NCBI GenBank assembly: GCA_035650495.1
Contig: DASRHK010000104.1
Coordinates: 16,481-80,480 of the forward strand
DNA from: DASRHK01 sp035650495
Lineage (GTDB): Bacteria; Pseudomonadota; Gammaproteobacteria; Nevskiales; Nevskiaceae
Direction of reading: 5' to 3'
DNA length: 64,000 nucleotides
The position numbers were made by a program, and so were the translations under genes. Of the stretch, positions 41,503-50,629 are shown piece by piece (position 1 is the first letter of the stretch; every line of letters starts with the position of its first letter). The notes beneath the pieces are model-generated. The model saw only the letters and a list, made by a program, of their open reading frames with translations. It had not been told where the DNA came from and did no database searches.

Positions 41503-42821
41503 TCGCGATCGCGCGACTGTCGACGCGCGACGCCGGCTTCGATGCAACGCTCGGCAAGCTGCTCGATCGCGCACCGGAGCAGAACTGGCAGGTCGCCGAA
41601 TCGGTGGCGCGCATCGTCGCCGACGTGCGCGGCAAGGGCGACGACGCCGTCATCGATTACACCACCCGCTTCGACCGTCGCAGCGTTCGGGACATCGACG
41701 AGCTCGAGATCAGTGCCGCCCAGCGCGCGAAGGCCTGGGAATCGCTCGACGGCGACCTGCGCGCCGCGCTCAGAACCGCCGCGCAGCGCATCAAGAACTA
41801 CGCGCAGCACCAGAAGATCGCGGCATTCGAATTCGCCGACGCGACCGGCAATCGCCTTGGCCAGCGCGTCACTGCGCTCGACCGCGTTGGCATTTACGTG
41901 CCCGGTGGCAAGGCTGCGTATCCGTCATCCGTGTTAATGAACGCGATTCCGGCGAAGGTCGCGGGCGTCGGCGAGATCATCATGTGCGCGCCGGCGCCGG
42001 GCGGCGAAATCAGTCCGGTCGTGCTCGGTGCGGCGCATCTCGCGGGCGTCGATCGGTTGTTCACCATCGGCGGCGCGCAAGCGATTGCAGCGCTCGCGTA
42101 CGGTACGAAGACGATTCCTGCGGTCGACAAGATCGTCGGACCCGGCAACGCCTACGTCGCGGCCGCCAAGCGCATCGTGTTCGGACAAGTCGGCATCGAC
42201 TCGATCGCGGGACCTTCCGAGATCGTCGTGATCTGCGACGGCCGGACGAGCGCCGACTGGATCGCGATGGATCTGTTCTCGCAGGCCGAGCACGACGAGG
42301 ACGCGCAGTCGATCCTCATCTCGCCGAGCGCAAAGTTCCTCGACGCGGTCGCGAGCGCGATGGAGAAGCGGCTGCGCGAGCTTCCGCGCCGGGCGATCAT
42401 CAGCGCCTCGCTGAAGAATCGCGGTGCGCTGATCGAGTGCCGCAACCTCGATCAGGCGGCGGAGATCGCCAATCGCATCGCGCCCGAGCATCTGGAGCTG
42501 TCGGTCGCCAAGCCGCGCGCGCTGCTGAAGAAGGTGCGTCACGCGGGCGCGGTGTTCCTCGGCCGCCACACGCCGGAGCCGTTCGGCGATTACTGCGCCG
42601 GCCCGAATCACGTGCTGCCAACGTCGCGCGCAGCGCGCTTCTCCAATCCGCTCGGCGTCTACGAATTCCAGAAGCGCACGAGCCTGATCGAGTGCACGCC
42701 CGCGGGCGCGCGCAAGCTCGCGTCGATCGCCGGAACGCTCGCCGACGCGGAAGGTCTACAAGCGCACGCTGCGAGCGCGCGCGATCGCGCTGGCAACAAG
42801 AAGAAGGAGAGCAAGCGATGA
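41499..42821 (+). CDS. hisD: Histidinol dehydrogenase
   Basis: The 440-residue enzyme has the NAD and zinc site motifs VPGGKAAYPSSVLMNAIPA, GPGNAYVAAAKRIVFG, SQAEHDEDAQSILIS and APEHLELS. It oxidises histidinol to histidine in two NAD-linked steps. The ATG overlaps the hisG TGA (ATGA), and its own TGA overlaps the next ATG. In related genomes hisC usually follows; here an alcohol dehydrogenase does. Confidence 0.96.
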   Translation: MIAIARLSTRDAGFDATLGKLLDRAPEQNWQVAESVARIVADVRGKGDDAVIDYTTRFDRRSVRDIDELEISAAQRAKAWESLDGDLRAALRTAAQRIKNYAQHQKIAAFEFADATGNRLGQRVTALDRVGIYVPGGKAAYPSSVLMNAIPAKVAGVGEIIMCAPAPGGEISPVVLGAAHLAGVDRLFTIGGAQAIAALAYGTKTIPAVDKIVGPGNAYVAAAKRIVFGQVGIDSIAGPSEIVVICDGRTSADWIAMDLFSQAEHDEDAQSILISPSAKFLDAVASAMEKRLRELPRRAIISASLKNRGALIECRNLDQAAEIANRIAPEHLELSVAKPRALLKKVRHAGAVFLGRHTPEPFGDYCAGPNHVLPTSRAARFSNPLGVYEFQKRTSLIECTPAGARKLASIAGTLADAEGLQAHAASARDRAGNKKKESKR

Positions 42822-43822
42822 GCAAGCCGATCCACGCTTACGCCCGCCTGAAGGACAAGGCTCCGCTGGAGCCATTCGAGTACGACCCGGGTCCGCTGAA
42901 GGACGATCACGTCGAGATCAAGGTCGAGCATTGCGGGCTGTGTCACTCCGATCTGTCGATGCTCGACAACGAGTGGGGCCGCGCGCAGTTCCCGATGGTG
43001 CCGGGCCACGAAGCCGTCGGCACGATCGTCGAGGCGGGCCCGCAAGTGAAAGGCGTGAAGGTCGGCGATCGCGTCGGGCTCGGCTGGTATGCCGCGAGCT
43101 GCATGCACTGTCCGCAGTGCCTGGACGGTGATCACAACCTGTGCCGCACGGCGGTGTCGACGATCAGCGGCCATGGCGGCTTTGCCGATCGCGTGCGCTG
43201 TCAGTGGCTCTGGGCGGTGCCGATCCCGCAGGGCGTCGACATCGACAAAGCCGGTCCGCTGTTCTGCGGCGGCATCACGGTGTTCAACCCGATCGTGCAG
43301 TTCGGCGTGAAGCCGACCGATCGCGTCGGCGTCGTCGGCATCGGCGGCCTCGGCCACATGGCGATCCAGTTCCTCAACAAGTGGGGCTGCGAAGTGATCG
43401 CCTTCACGTCCAGCGACGCCAAGCACGCCGAAGCGAAGCAGATGGGCGCGCATCAAGCGATCTCGAGCACCAACAAGGACGCGATCAAGAAGCTCGCGCG
43501 CTCGCTCGACTTCATCCTGGTGACGGTGAACGTCGCGCTCGACTGGAACGCGTATGTGTCAGCGTTGAAGCCGCGCGGGCGGCTGCATTTCGTCGGCGCC
43601 GTGCAGGAGCCGCTCGCGGTTCCGCCGAACACGCTGTTCGGCAACAAATCGATTTCAGGATCGCCGCTCGGCAGCCCGGCGACGACGGCGAAGATGCTGG
43701 AGTTCTGCGCGCGTCACCACATCGCGCCGATCACCGAGACCTTCCCGATGGCGAAGGTCAACGACGCGCTCGAGCGCCTGCGCAGCGGCAAGGCGCGCTA
43801 CCGGATCATCCTGAAAAACTAG
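42818..43822 (+). CDS. Zinc-dependent alcohol dehydrogenase (cinnamyl-alcohol/YahK-like)
   Basis: The 334-residue medium-chain dehydrogenase has catalytic zinc ligands Cys39 and His64 (CGLCHSD, PGHEAVG), structural zinc cysteines 95, 98, 101 and 109, and a Rossmann nucleotide site GIGGLGHMA. The motif set matches the NADP-dependent CAD/YahK branch that reduces aldehydes broadly. AAGGAGAG precedes the ATG, giving strong translation in addition to the 4-bp overlap with hisD. Its TAG shares a CTAG with the convergent MEDS gene stop. A histidinal role would be speculative. Confidence 0.93.
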   Translation: MSKPIHAYARLKDKAPLEPFEYDPGPLKDDHVEIKVEHCGLCHSDLSMLDNEWGRAQFPMVPGHEAVGTIVEAGPQVKGVKVGDRVGLGWYAASCMHCPQCLDGDHNLCRTAVSTISGHGGFADRVRCQWLWAVPIPQGVDIDKAGPLFCGGITVFNPIVQFGVKPTDRVGVVGIGGLGHMAIQFLNKWGCEVIAFTSSDAKHAEAKQMGAHQAISSTNKDAIKKLARSLDFILVTVNVALDWNAYVSALKPRGRLHFVGAVQEPLAVPPNTLFGNKSISGSPLGSPATTAKMLEFCARHHIAPITETFPMAKVNDALERLRSGKARYRIILKN

Positions 43823-44412
43823 GCGACCAGCCGCGTGTGCGCGCGACAGACGGCGCGCACGGATTCCACCGCCGCGGGGCCGGTGAAGCCGCGCATCGGA
43901 TACGCGCACAGCAGCGGCAGGCTCTCGCGCTGCACGACGCTGTGCCAGAGCTGCTCCAGCCGCAGCATCGCCGCCTGCTCGCCGCGCTCGAGCAGCAGCG
44001 CCACCATCTCGCCGTACGCGCGTACGCGGTGCCCGGAAGCGCGAGCGCGTCCGAGCAGCTGGCGGATCAGCGAAGAGAAGCGCACCTCATCTGGCCAGCC
44101 GTCGACCATGAACGCCGACAGCGTCGCTTCCGCATCGAGAGCGACGTAGCGATCGCGCGCTTGCACGTAGGCCACGTCCAGGCCGCGGGCCTTCAGCCGC
44201 GCATCGAGCGCTTCACGATGCTCGCGGGTGGCGATGACGACGACGCTCTCGCCGGTCAACAAGCCGCCGGCGACGAAGCCTTCGAGCGAGTCGATCAACG
44301 CGTGCTCGTGATCGTAGAACTGCACGAGGTGCTCGCACGAGGGCATCTCGCTCCAGAAGATCGCAGAGTTGGCGGCGATCGTCTCGCCGGCCCCGAAGGC
44401 GAAGTCCTGCAT
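43819..44412 (-). CDS. MEDS-domain (DcmR-like sensory) protein
   Basis: The 197-residue protein has the MEDS features: CEHLVQFYDHEHALIDSLEGFVAG with its His and acidic pattern, SVVVIATREHREAL, and a later VRAYGEMVALLLERGE. The domain is named for methanogens and methylotrophs, DcmR being its founding member, and is thought to sense small molecules or bind nucleotides. Here it stands alone without a kinase or DNA-binding domain. It follows a small zinc-ribbon gene by three bases, so the two likely act together. Function unknown. Confidence 0.8.
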   Translation of the reverse strand: MQDFAFGAGETIAANSAIFWSEMPSCEHLVQFYDHEHALIDSLEGFVAGGLLTGESVVVIATREHREALDARLKARGLDVAYVQARDRYVALDAEATLSAFMVDGWPDEVRFSSLIRQLLGRARASGHRVRAYGEMVALLLERGEQAAMLRLEQLWHSVVQRESLPLLCAYPMRGFTGPAAVESVRAVCRAHTRLVA

Positions 44413-44415
44413 GGT

Positions 44416-44640
44416 CTAACGTTCGCTCTCGACGTGGGTGCGCCAAGCGAGGGATTCGTTGACCGCCCCGCTGCAGGCGGGGCACAGATTCGTGTGCTCG
44501 AAGAGCTCACGGTCATCGTAGTCGATGCGGGCGAGACAGACGGTGCAGCGCCAGTCATCGACCCGGGCCGCGAACTCCCACACCGCGCGATGCTGCGCGC
44601 TGTAGCGAGTCGCCAGCTCCGGAAATTGTCGAACACCCAT
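44416..44640 (-). CDS. Small zinc-ribbon protein
   Basis: The 74-residue protein begins MGVRQFPELATRYSAQHRAV and carries two CxxC knuckles (CTVC and CPAC) separated by about 24 residues, a likely structural zinc site. I do not recognise the family. The ATG at 44640 has GGAG seven bases upstream and was preferred to an ATG 14 codons earlier. It is the first gene of a two-gene unit with the MEDS protein, so it may be its partner or a transcriptional adaptor. Confidence 0.68.
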   Translation of the reverse strand: MGVRQFPELATRYSAQHRAVWEFAARVDDWRCTVCLARIDYDDRELFEHTNLCPACSGAVNESLAWRTHVESER

Positions 44641-44770
44641 GGCTCGCTCCCCGTGTTGGATTGCAAACAATGGGAGGAGCAACGCAAGCCTTATGCCCGT
44701 GGGTTTGCCCCCAATCTATGGCGAAATCGGGGCACTTCCCGCGCGATTTGCACGGCGCAGCCGCAGGCTT

Positions 44771-44787
44771 CCGGGCAAAGCGCCCGG
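44771..44787 (-). other. GC-rich hairpin after the 1528-aa lipoprotein gene
   Basis: CCGGGC-AAAGC-GCCCGG lies 24 bp past the stop of the large lipoprotein gene on the minus strand. There is no T-run, so if it ends transcription it does so inefficiently or with Rho. The remaining 170-bp gap shows nothing else I can name. Confidence 0.3.
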
Positions 44788-44810
44788 GGCCCGCAGTCAG
44801 TCGCAAGCAG

Positions 44811-47800
44811 TTACGGCGCGCTCCAATCGCTCGAGCTGCGCCGGTAATTCAACCAAACGTCAAACACTCCCGCGGCGGATTTCGCCTGTCGCAAGGATTC
44901 GTTGTAATTGCCCGTGCGCGGCGCCGCGAACACGTAGCCGACAGGACAGGTCGACGACGACCACGCCGCGGCCGGCCCGCCGATCTTCCAGTCGCGCGGG
45001 TCCGCCGGATTCACGCATGCGAACCGCAGCGGCGCGCTGCAATCCTCCGCGACGAAGCGACCGTCGGCGCCGTGGCGCGCACACTGGCGATTCGGCAGAT
45101 CCTGCGGCTCGCCTTGTGCCCAGCTCCACACGAACGCCGGCAGCCGCGCGTCGGACGGCTCGACCTGATCGAGCGACGGCATGTTCACGCCACAGCGCAT
45201 CATCTCGTGCACCTGATCGGCGTTCATCGGCGTGCTCGGTCCATTGACGATCGCCGACAGCCACGTGCTGTCCTCGAAGAAGCGCACCCACTTGTTCGCA
45301 TACTCGGCGGCGGAGAACGCGCCGTCTTGCGCCTTGCAGGCCGGATACGCGAAGCCGGCGTAGCTCGACTCGGAGGTTTCGGTGTAGTGCACGCCGCCGT
45401 GCGCGTCCTTGTTGTGCACGAGCGACGGCCACTTCGATCCGCTGCCGCACGAGCCGGTGAAGATCAGCACCTGCTTGCCGGCGTCGAGGATCTCCTGGCG
45501 GGTGAGCGTGATCCACGAATGCGTCGTCGCGACCGGCAGCGTGTCGTCGCCGCACGTCGACGCGTGCTCCGCGGGCCGGAAGATCAGGTCGCGCGGCGAG
45601 CCCGCGCCGAGCAGCGACTCGATCAGGTCGGCGGTGGTGTCGAACGGCACCGTCGTCGCCGAGGGGATCTGATCGATCTGCTCGTCGAGATGCTCCTCGA
45701 GGTAGAGGATGATCGGCTGATCCGGATGCAGGTCGAGCCATTGCGCGCGCAGCTCGGTGAGCACGTCGGAGAGCGGCCGCTCATAGGTGCAGCCCGCGTG
45801 ATCGGTGTTGCCGTGGCACACCATCGGCTCGCGGAAGTTGGTCGCCGCGGTGCCGTTCTTGCCGGGCATCCAGTGCACGTCGACCTCGATCGCGCGGATG
45901 CCCATGCGCAGCTGATCGGGAATCGAGTACTTCTGGTTCGGATCGGAGCCGGAGATCGTCGGCGGATTGTTCGCGGTGGTCCAGTTGAAAGAATTGTGGG
46001 TCGCCGGGAATTCCGCGTCGTGGAACGGGACCCCGTCGCCGAGCTTGCGCTGCAGCTGCAGCGCTCGCGCCGTCCAGCCCTTCTCGTACTGCACGACTTC
46101 CGACGAAGTGATCAGGTCGCCGGAGAACAGCGCGCAGAACGCTGCAGGCACGCTCGCCTGCTCGCGGCATGCCGAGGCAATGCCGTAGAGCACCTGCTCG
46201 GCTGACTTGCACACGCGCTCCCAATGCGAGGGCGAGTTGCGGCACTGATCGATCAGCGCATGCAGGTTGCCGTTGGCAGCCGCGCAAATCGGCGCAGAGC
46301 CCAGGACATTCTCGCAACCGTTGAACAGCAGCGTCGTCGCCTGATCGATGCGATCGCAAAGCGGAGCGGCGGAGTCGCCGAGCGCGCGGCACACCGCCGC
46401 GATGTCGACCGTGCCGCCGATCAGATCCGTCGGCGGTGCCGCGCCAGGCGGCACCACGACGACATGATTGATGCCCGACGGGATCGGCAGCGTGACTTTG
46501 CCGCCGCTGATCGAGCCCGTGTAGGAGAAGCCGTTGACGAACACCTGCACCGGCTGCGAAAGGCTCGCGAGCGTCAGCGCCGTGTCGCCGTCGCTCGTCA
46601 CCGCGCCGTCGACGCGGCTACCGAGATCGAGGTGCATGCGCGCGACGTCGAGCGTCGCGGACGCGAGATGGGCCAGCGTCGCGTTGAACGCGTTGCGGAT
46701 CGGCTCGGGACCGCGCTCGACCCAGTCCTGCCCATGGCGCAGGTATGGCGTCGACTGTCCGGTCGGCGAAACGACCGGCGTGGAGCTGGTACCGGGACCG
46801 AGGTCGACGACCTTGGGCACCGCGATCACCTTGTTCGCGGGCAGCTTCAAGCTCTCGGCGTCGATCATCCCGGTTTGCGTCGGATCGGTCGGATCGGCGT
46901 TGCGCACCGCGACACCGCTCACCCACCACGCGCCGTTCGGGTTGAACGCGAAGCTCATGCCCTGGCTCTGGATCGTGTTGAGCGCGCGGATCAGCGCGGG
47001 ATCGGTCTTGTAGGTGACGCGTCGCGGATTCGCGGGCCGGGCGAACTCGTTCAGATAGTTCGCGCCGTCCTTCCACTGGTCGATGATCGCCTGCGTGTAG
47101 TGCTCGTAGCCGAAGTACATCTCGAGGTCGTAGCGATAGCCGAGCTCGAGCAGATGCTCGCCGATGCGCTGCACGCCGGTGATCGGCACCAGCTCGTCGT
47201 CGGTGCCGTGATTGATCACGATCGGGAAATGCCGCGCGTTCTCGAGCAGTCGATAGGTGAGCTGCGCGTCGGCGTCGCTGTCGTTGGCTTCGCCGAAGCA
47301 GAAATTCGACTGGCCGACCTCCGGCACGTCGTACTGCGGATCGCGGCAACGCGCATCGTCGGGACCGTAACCGGTCCACAGGCCCTGCGTCATCGCGCCC
47401 GAGCTCGCGAAGCCGCCGGCGAACAGATCGGGATACAGCAGGCCGAACAGATAGGTGCCGTAGCCGCCCATCGAGTAGCCGGACAGGTACACGTGCGACG
47501 GATCGACGTTGAGGAATCCGCTCGACGCCTGCTCGCCCGCGTAGCGATTCGCGCCTGCGATCGCCGTGCCCGCCGCGTCGTTGAACACCTCGAAGAAATC
47601 CTGGTGCGCGCGCGTCACGTACCAAGTCGACGTGCCGCGACCACGCGGCGTGATGATCAGGTTGTTGCGCTGCTCGCCGAGCTGATACAGCAGCCGCGGC
47701 GTCCAGGCGGCGCCGGAGTGCGCCTTGCCGCCGCGATAGTGCAGCCAGAACGTCAGCCGGCTCGCCGTCGACGGATCGTAGCCCGTCGGCACATAGAGGC

Positions 47801-49397
47801 CGTACGGCTGGATGTGCCCGTCCTCGCCCTGCTCGCGCGAGATGTTGTCGCCGGAGACGAATTGCTTCTCGTAATAGCCCGCGCCGAGCGTGAAGGATTG
47901 CGTTGCGCCGGAAGCGAGATCGGCGACGTCGAAATCCGTCGCGAAGGCGTCGACGCTGCCCGCCAGCAACGCCAGCGCCTGCGCCTTGTCGTTGTAGACG
48001 CCGGCGACCGGCTCGTCGAAGCGATAGGCGACGTTCGCAGCCGTGAGTCCATTTGCGGTGCGCGGACCGGCGACGACCGCGATCGATTTCGCATTCGCCA
48101 GCAGCGCGCGCGGCAGCGAAGCCTCGAGAGCATTGATCCATCCGCTTGCATTCACCGCGGTCGCCGCGCCGGCGATGGCGGAAGTCGCGCCGCTCGCCAG
48201 TTCGCGCAGCTGCGCGCCGTCGCGCGTGAGCAGGATCGCTTTCTCGAAGCGCGTCGTGTGCAGGCCGGAGCCGAAGCCGACGTCGAGGGCCGCGTGGTCC
48301 GCCGAGTCCGTGTCGAGCAGCACGAGCAGCGCCGGCTTCGCCGGATCGGTCAGCGTGGTGAAGCGTGCGAGCAGGTACGCGTTGGTCGCGTCGGCGGCCC
48401 AGCGCAATTCGTAGAGATCAGCCTGCGCATTGAGATCGGTGGTGTCGCCGTAGCGATCCAGCGCGCCGATCGGCGCCGGCGCGCCGAACTGATCGCCGGC
48501 CGCCTGGAACAGCTGATCGAGACGATACGTGCGCTGCTCCCATTGCGCGAGCGGATCGAGATACTGCAGCCGCTGCGCATCGACACCGTCGTCGGCGCCG
48601 TAGGCGTCGAACGCGTAGTCGGTGTAGATCATCTCGCCGGCGTCGAGCCGCTGGGTGCCGCCGAACCGCGTCGCCGTCCCGATCCAGTCGGATGGATCAC
48701 CGTCGACGACTTTCGCCGACGGTGCGCGCGGCGCTTCGCGCTTCAGCGCGAGATGGCCGCGCGGCGCCTGCAGGTCGAGGACCGCCAGGCCGTTGAACTT
48801 CTCGATGTTGCTCTTCACCGCGCCGTCGCAGAGCTCGTGGATCGACAGCACGTCGAGGCAGAGCTTCACGTAGAAGCCGTCGTCCATCGGCGGCGAGACG
48901 GTGATGCGCACGGTGGCGATCGCGCTCGCATTGAATGGATTGGTGACCGTGAGCTGGAACACGAGCTCGGTCGGGATCGGCCCGCTCGGCGGGACGAAGC
49001 TGATCGTCGGCGTCGCAGCCTTGCCGAGCGCGACCGGCGGGCCGCCGATCTGCGTCCACGTGTAATTCAGCGGCAGGTGATTCGGATCGCGGCTCGCGGA
49101 GCCGTCGAGCGTCACGCGCTCGCCGGGCGCGACGCTGCGATCCCAGCCGGCGTTGGCGATCGGCGCGTCGACCTTGTTGATCGCGGATGGCGTGCTGGTC
49201 GGCAGATTCGGTTCGCCGACGCTCGTCGCCGGACCCGAGGTCGATCCCGAGGTCTGCGAACCGGAAGCATCCTGCGATGGCGACGACGTCGGGATCGAAG
49301 ATTCCGGCGCCGTCGGCACATTGCCCCCGCCGCACGCGCAGAGAAGAACAGTCGCGACGGACAGCGCACCGGCTGACCGGATGAAAGACGTGATCAT
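44811..49397 (-). CDS. Multidomain lipoprotein: PKD + alpha/beta hydrolase + PI-PLC-like + lectin-like tail
   Basis: This 1528-residue protein starts with a lipoprotein signal (MITSFIRSAGALSVATVLL, Cys22) and a Ser/Thr/Pro linker (28-75). A PKD-like domain follows (about 78-170), then a sugar-binding-like beta region with VVDGDPSDW (about 225-460). Next is a prolyl-oligopeptidase/esterase-like domain with HYRGG (553), GYSMGG (Ser642), candidate acids Asp733/734 and His766. A Cys-rich linker (about 1000-1090) leads to a phosphatidylinositol-specific phospholipase C X-like domain with PATHNSF (His1134), IEVDVHW (Asp1173) and MVCHGN (His1195). The tail has CPVGYVFAAP and VWLNYRR, resembling a C-type-lectin fold. 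It likely acts on lipids or esters outside the cell. GGGGAGG precedes the ATG; GATAAT at 49468-49473 is a possible -10. Confidence 0.85.
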   Translation of the reverse strand: MITSFIRSAGALSVATVLLCACGGGNVPTAPESSIPTSSPSQDASGSQTSGSTSGPATSVGEPNLPTSTPSAINKVDAPIANAGWDRSVAPGERVTLDGSASRDPNHLPLNYTWTQIGGPPVALGKAATPTISFVPPSGPIPTELVFQLTVTNPFNASAIATVRITVSPPMDDGFYVKLCLDVLSIHELCDGAVKSNIEKFNGLAVLDLQAPRGHLALKREAPRAPSAKVVDGDPSDWIGTATRFGGTQRLDAGEMIYTDYAFDAYGADDGVDAQRLQYLDPLAQWEQRTYRLDQLFQAAGDQFGAPAPIGALDRYGDTTDLNAQADLYELRWAADATNAYLLARFTTLTDPAKPALLVLLDTDSADHAALDVGFGSGLHTTRFEKAILLTRDGAQLRELASGATSAIAGAATAVNASGWINALEASLPRALLANAKSIAVVAGPRTANGLTAANVAYRFDEPVAGVYNDKAQALALLAGSVDAFATDFDVADLASGATQSFTLGAGYYEKQFVSGDNISREQGEDGHIQPYGLYVPTGYDPSTASRLTFWLHYRGGKAHSGAAWTPRLLYQLGEQRNNLIITPRGRGTSTWYVTRAHQDFFEVFNDAAGTAIAGANRYAGEQASSGFLNVDPSHVYLSGYSMGGYGTYLFGLLYPDLFAGGFASSGAMTQGLWTGYGPDDARCRDPQYDVPEVGQSNFCFGEANDSDADAQLTYRLLENARHFPIVINHGTDDELVPITGVQRIGEHLLELGYRYDLEMYFGYEHYTQAIIDQWKDGANYLNEFARPANPRRVTYKTDPALIRALNTIQSQGMSFAFNPNGAWWVSGVAVRNADPTDPTQTGMIDAESLKLPANKVIAVPKVVDLGPGTSSTPVVSPTGQSTPYLRHGQDWVERGPEPIRNAFNATLAHLASATLDVARMHLDLGSRVDGAVTSDGDTALTLASLSQPVQVFVNGFSYTGSISGGKVTLPIPSGINHVVVVPPGAAPPTDLIGGTVDIAAVCRALGDSAAPLCDRIDQATTLLFNGCENVLGSAPICAAANGNLHALIDQCRNSPSHWERVCKSAEQVLYGIASACREQASVPAAFCALFSGDLITSSEVVQYEKGWTARALQLQRKLGDGVPFHDAEFPATHNSFNWTTANNPPTISGSDPNQKYSIPDQLRMGIRAIEVDVHWMPGKNGTAATNFREPMVCHGNTDHAGCTYERPLSDVLTELRAQWLDLHPDQPIILYLEEHLDEQIDQIPSATTVPFDTTADLIESLLGAGSPRDLIFRPAEHASTCGDDTLPVATTHSWITLTRQEILDAGKQVLIFTGSCGSGSKWPSLVHNKDAHGGVHYTETSESSYAGFAYPACKAQDGAFSAAEYANKWVRFFEDSTWLSAIVNGPSTPMNADQVHEMMRCGVNMPSLDQVEPSDARLPAFVWSWAQGEPQDLPNRQCARHGADGRFVAEDCSAPLRFACVNPADPRDWKIGGPAAAWSSSTCPVGYVFAAPRTGNYNESLRQAKSAAGVFDVWLNYRRSSSDWSAP

Positions 49398-49474
49398 CGA
49401 AGCCTCCCCGCACTGAGACGCGCGTCGTGCGCGCCTTCGCCGCGTCTTATCGCGCGGTCATGGCCAAATTATCC

Positions 49475-49864
49475 CTAGGCCAGCTTTGCCCCGGCGCCTG
49501 CAAGGAGTTCGCGAAGTACTGAGCGATGGCAGCGACGCTCGTCCTCGCAGTAGCAGCCGACGGCGAAGTCGGCGTGATGCGACAGCGCCGCGAGCGCCGC
49601 GATGTCGTGTCGCGCATTCGGGACGCCCATCTCGCTGCGATAGCGCCGCGCGAAGGTTTTCCATCGCGCCGGCGTGAGCGGCTCGGCCATCACCCAGCGG
49701 AACAGCTCGAGGCTCGGCGCGAGGTTCGGGAACCAAACGTCGTAGTAATCGAGCTTCGCGTAATCGCTCTTCTTCACGCCGCGCGGCGGCTTGCGCACGG
49801 TGCCGAGCCGCAGGCCCTCGCCTTTCTCGCGCGGCGAGCCCAGACGGACGATGCGCACGCTCAT
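49475..49864 (-). CDS. DUF488 family protein
   Basis: The 129-residue protein has the DUF488 pattern, with VRIVRLGSPREKGEGLRLGTVR near the start, the W-rich middle FRWVMAEPLTPARWKTFARRY, and the Cys-rich end VGCYCEDERRCHRSVL. Family members are of unknown function and are suspected DNA/RNA or redox enzymes. Its ATG overlaps the TGA of the cobalamin-binding gene (ATGA), so it ends a four- or five-gene minus-strand operon. Confidence 0.85.
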   Translation of the reverse strand: MSVRIVRLGSPREKGEGLRLGTVRKPPRGVKKSDYAKLDYYDVWFPNLAPSLELFRWVMAEPLTPARWKTFARRYRSEMGVPNARHDIAALAALSHHADFAVGCYCEDERRCHRSVLRELLAGAGAKLA

Positions 49865-50625
49865 GCGAATTCCTCCTCGATCAGCTTGGCGATCGCGCGA
49901 TAACCTTCGACGAGCCGCGGACCCGGACGTCCGAGGAACGCTTCGGTGACCGGCACGATGCGATCGTCGCGCACCGCGGGCACGCGTTCCCAACCCGGAC
50001 GGCGGCGCACGATGTCGGCGCGATAGTTCTCTTCGCGCACGCCGCACCACGACATGACGATCGCGTCCGGCGGCGCGGCGAAGATCTGCTCGTCGCTGAG
50101 CGAAATGCTTTTCGCATCGACGTCGCGCCACGGATTGGTCCCGCCGGCGAGCGCGACGACGTCGCTCGCCCACGATCGCTTCGCGGGCGCGATCACCGGC
50201 TTCGGCCACCATTCGATGAGCACGTTCGGCGCGCGATCATTGCGTCGCTGCGGCATCGCGTCGCGCATCCTCGCGACCAGCGCGCGTCCGCGATCGCGGA
50301 CGTCCAGCGCATCCGCGATCCGCCCGATGTCGCCGTAGACGTCCTCGAGACTTTGCGGATCGCACACGAGCGTCTCGAGGCCGGCCTGCTCCAGCGCGGC
50401 GACGATCTTCTCGTGCCCGGGAACTGTGAGCGACGTGAGCACGAGATCGGGCTTCAGCGATGCGACCGCCGCAACGTCGAGCTCGAGATCGCGGCCGAGC
50501 TTCGGCAGCGCGGCGACCTCGGCCGGCGGGAAATCGGAATCGTCGTCGACGCCGACGAGCCGATCGGCACAGCCGAGCGCGCACACGATCTCGGTGTTCG
50601 AGCAGGTGTGCGAGACGACCCGCAC
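49861..50625 (-). CDS. Cobalamin-binding protein (BtuF-like), no signal peptide
   Basis: The 254-residue protein has the helical-backbone metal-receptor fold of BtuF/FhuD binding proteins: RVVSHTCSNTEIVCALG, LVGVDDDSDFPPAE, SLKPDLVLTS and IVMSWCGVREENYRADI. It starts with GTG and has no signal peptide, so unlike periplasmic BtuF it appears cytoplasmic, a type often annotated as cobalamin-binding. No btuCD transporter genes are near. Ligand is inferred from family only. Confidence 0.82.
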   Translation of the reverse strand: MRVVSHTCSNTEIVCALGCADRLVGVDDDSDFPPAEVAALPKLGRDLELDVAAVASLKPDLVLTSLTVPGHEKIVAALEQAGLETLVCDPQSLEDVYGDIGRIADALDVRDRGRALVARMRDAMPQRRNDRAPNVLIEWWPKPVIAPAKRSWASDVVALAGGTNPWRDVDAKSISLSDEQIFAAPPDAIVMSWCGVREENYRADIVRRRPGWERVPAVRDDRIVPVTEAFLGRPGPRLVEGYRAIAKLIEEEFA

Positions 50626-50629
50626 GCGT

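Noticed and set aside
44641..44760. Cyclic-di-GMP-type riboswitch before the zinc-ribbon/MEDS genes
   Set aside because: A GGGCAAACC string on the minus strand recalls the GEMM core, but the required downstream GACGCAAAGCC segment and paired stems are missing.
46224..49376. Very long open frame on the plus strand (over 1000 codons) antisense to the large lipoprotein gene
   Set aside because: High GC makes stop codons rare in non-coding frames. The translation is Arg/Asp/Val-rich with no domain, while the minus-strand frame has a signal, motifs and a ribosome site. Similar antisense frames at 14432-17356 and 4067-6286 were rejected for the same reason.
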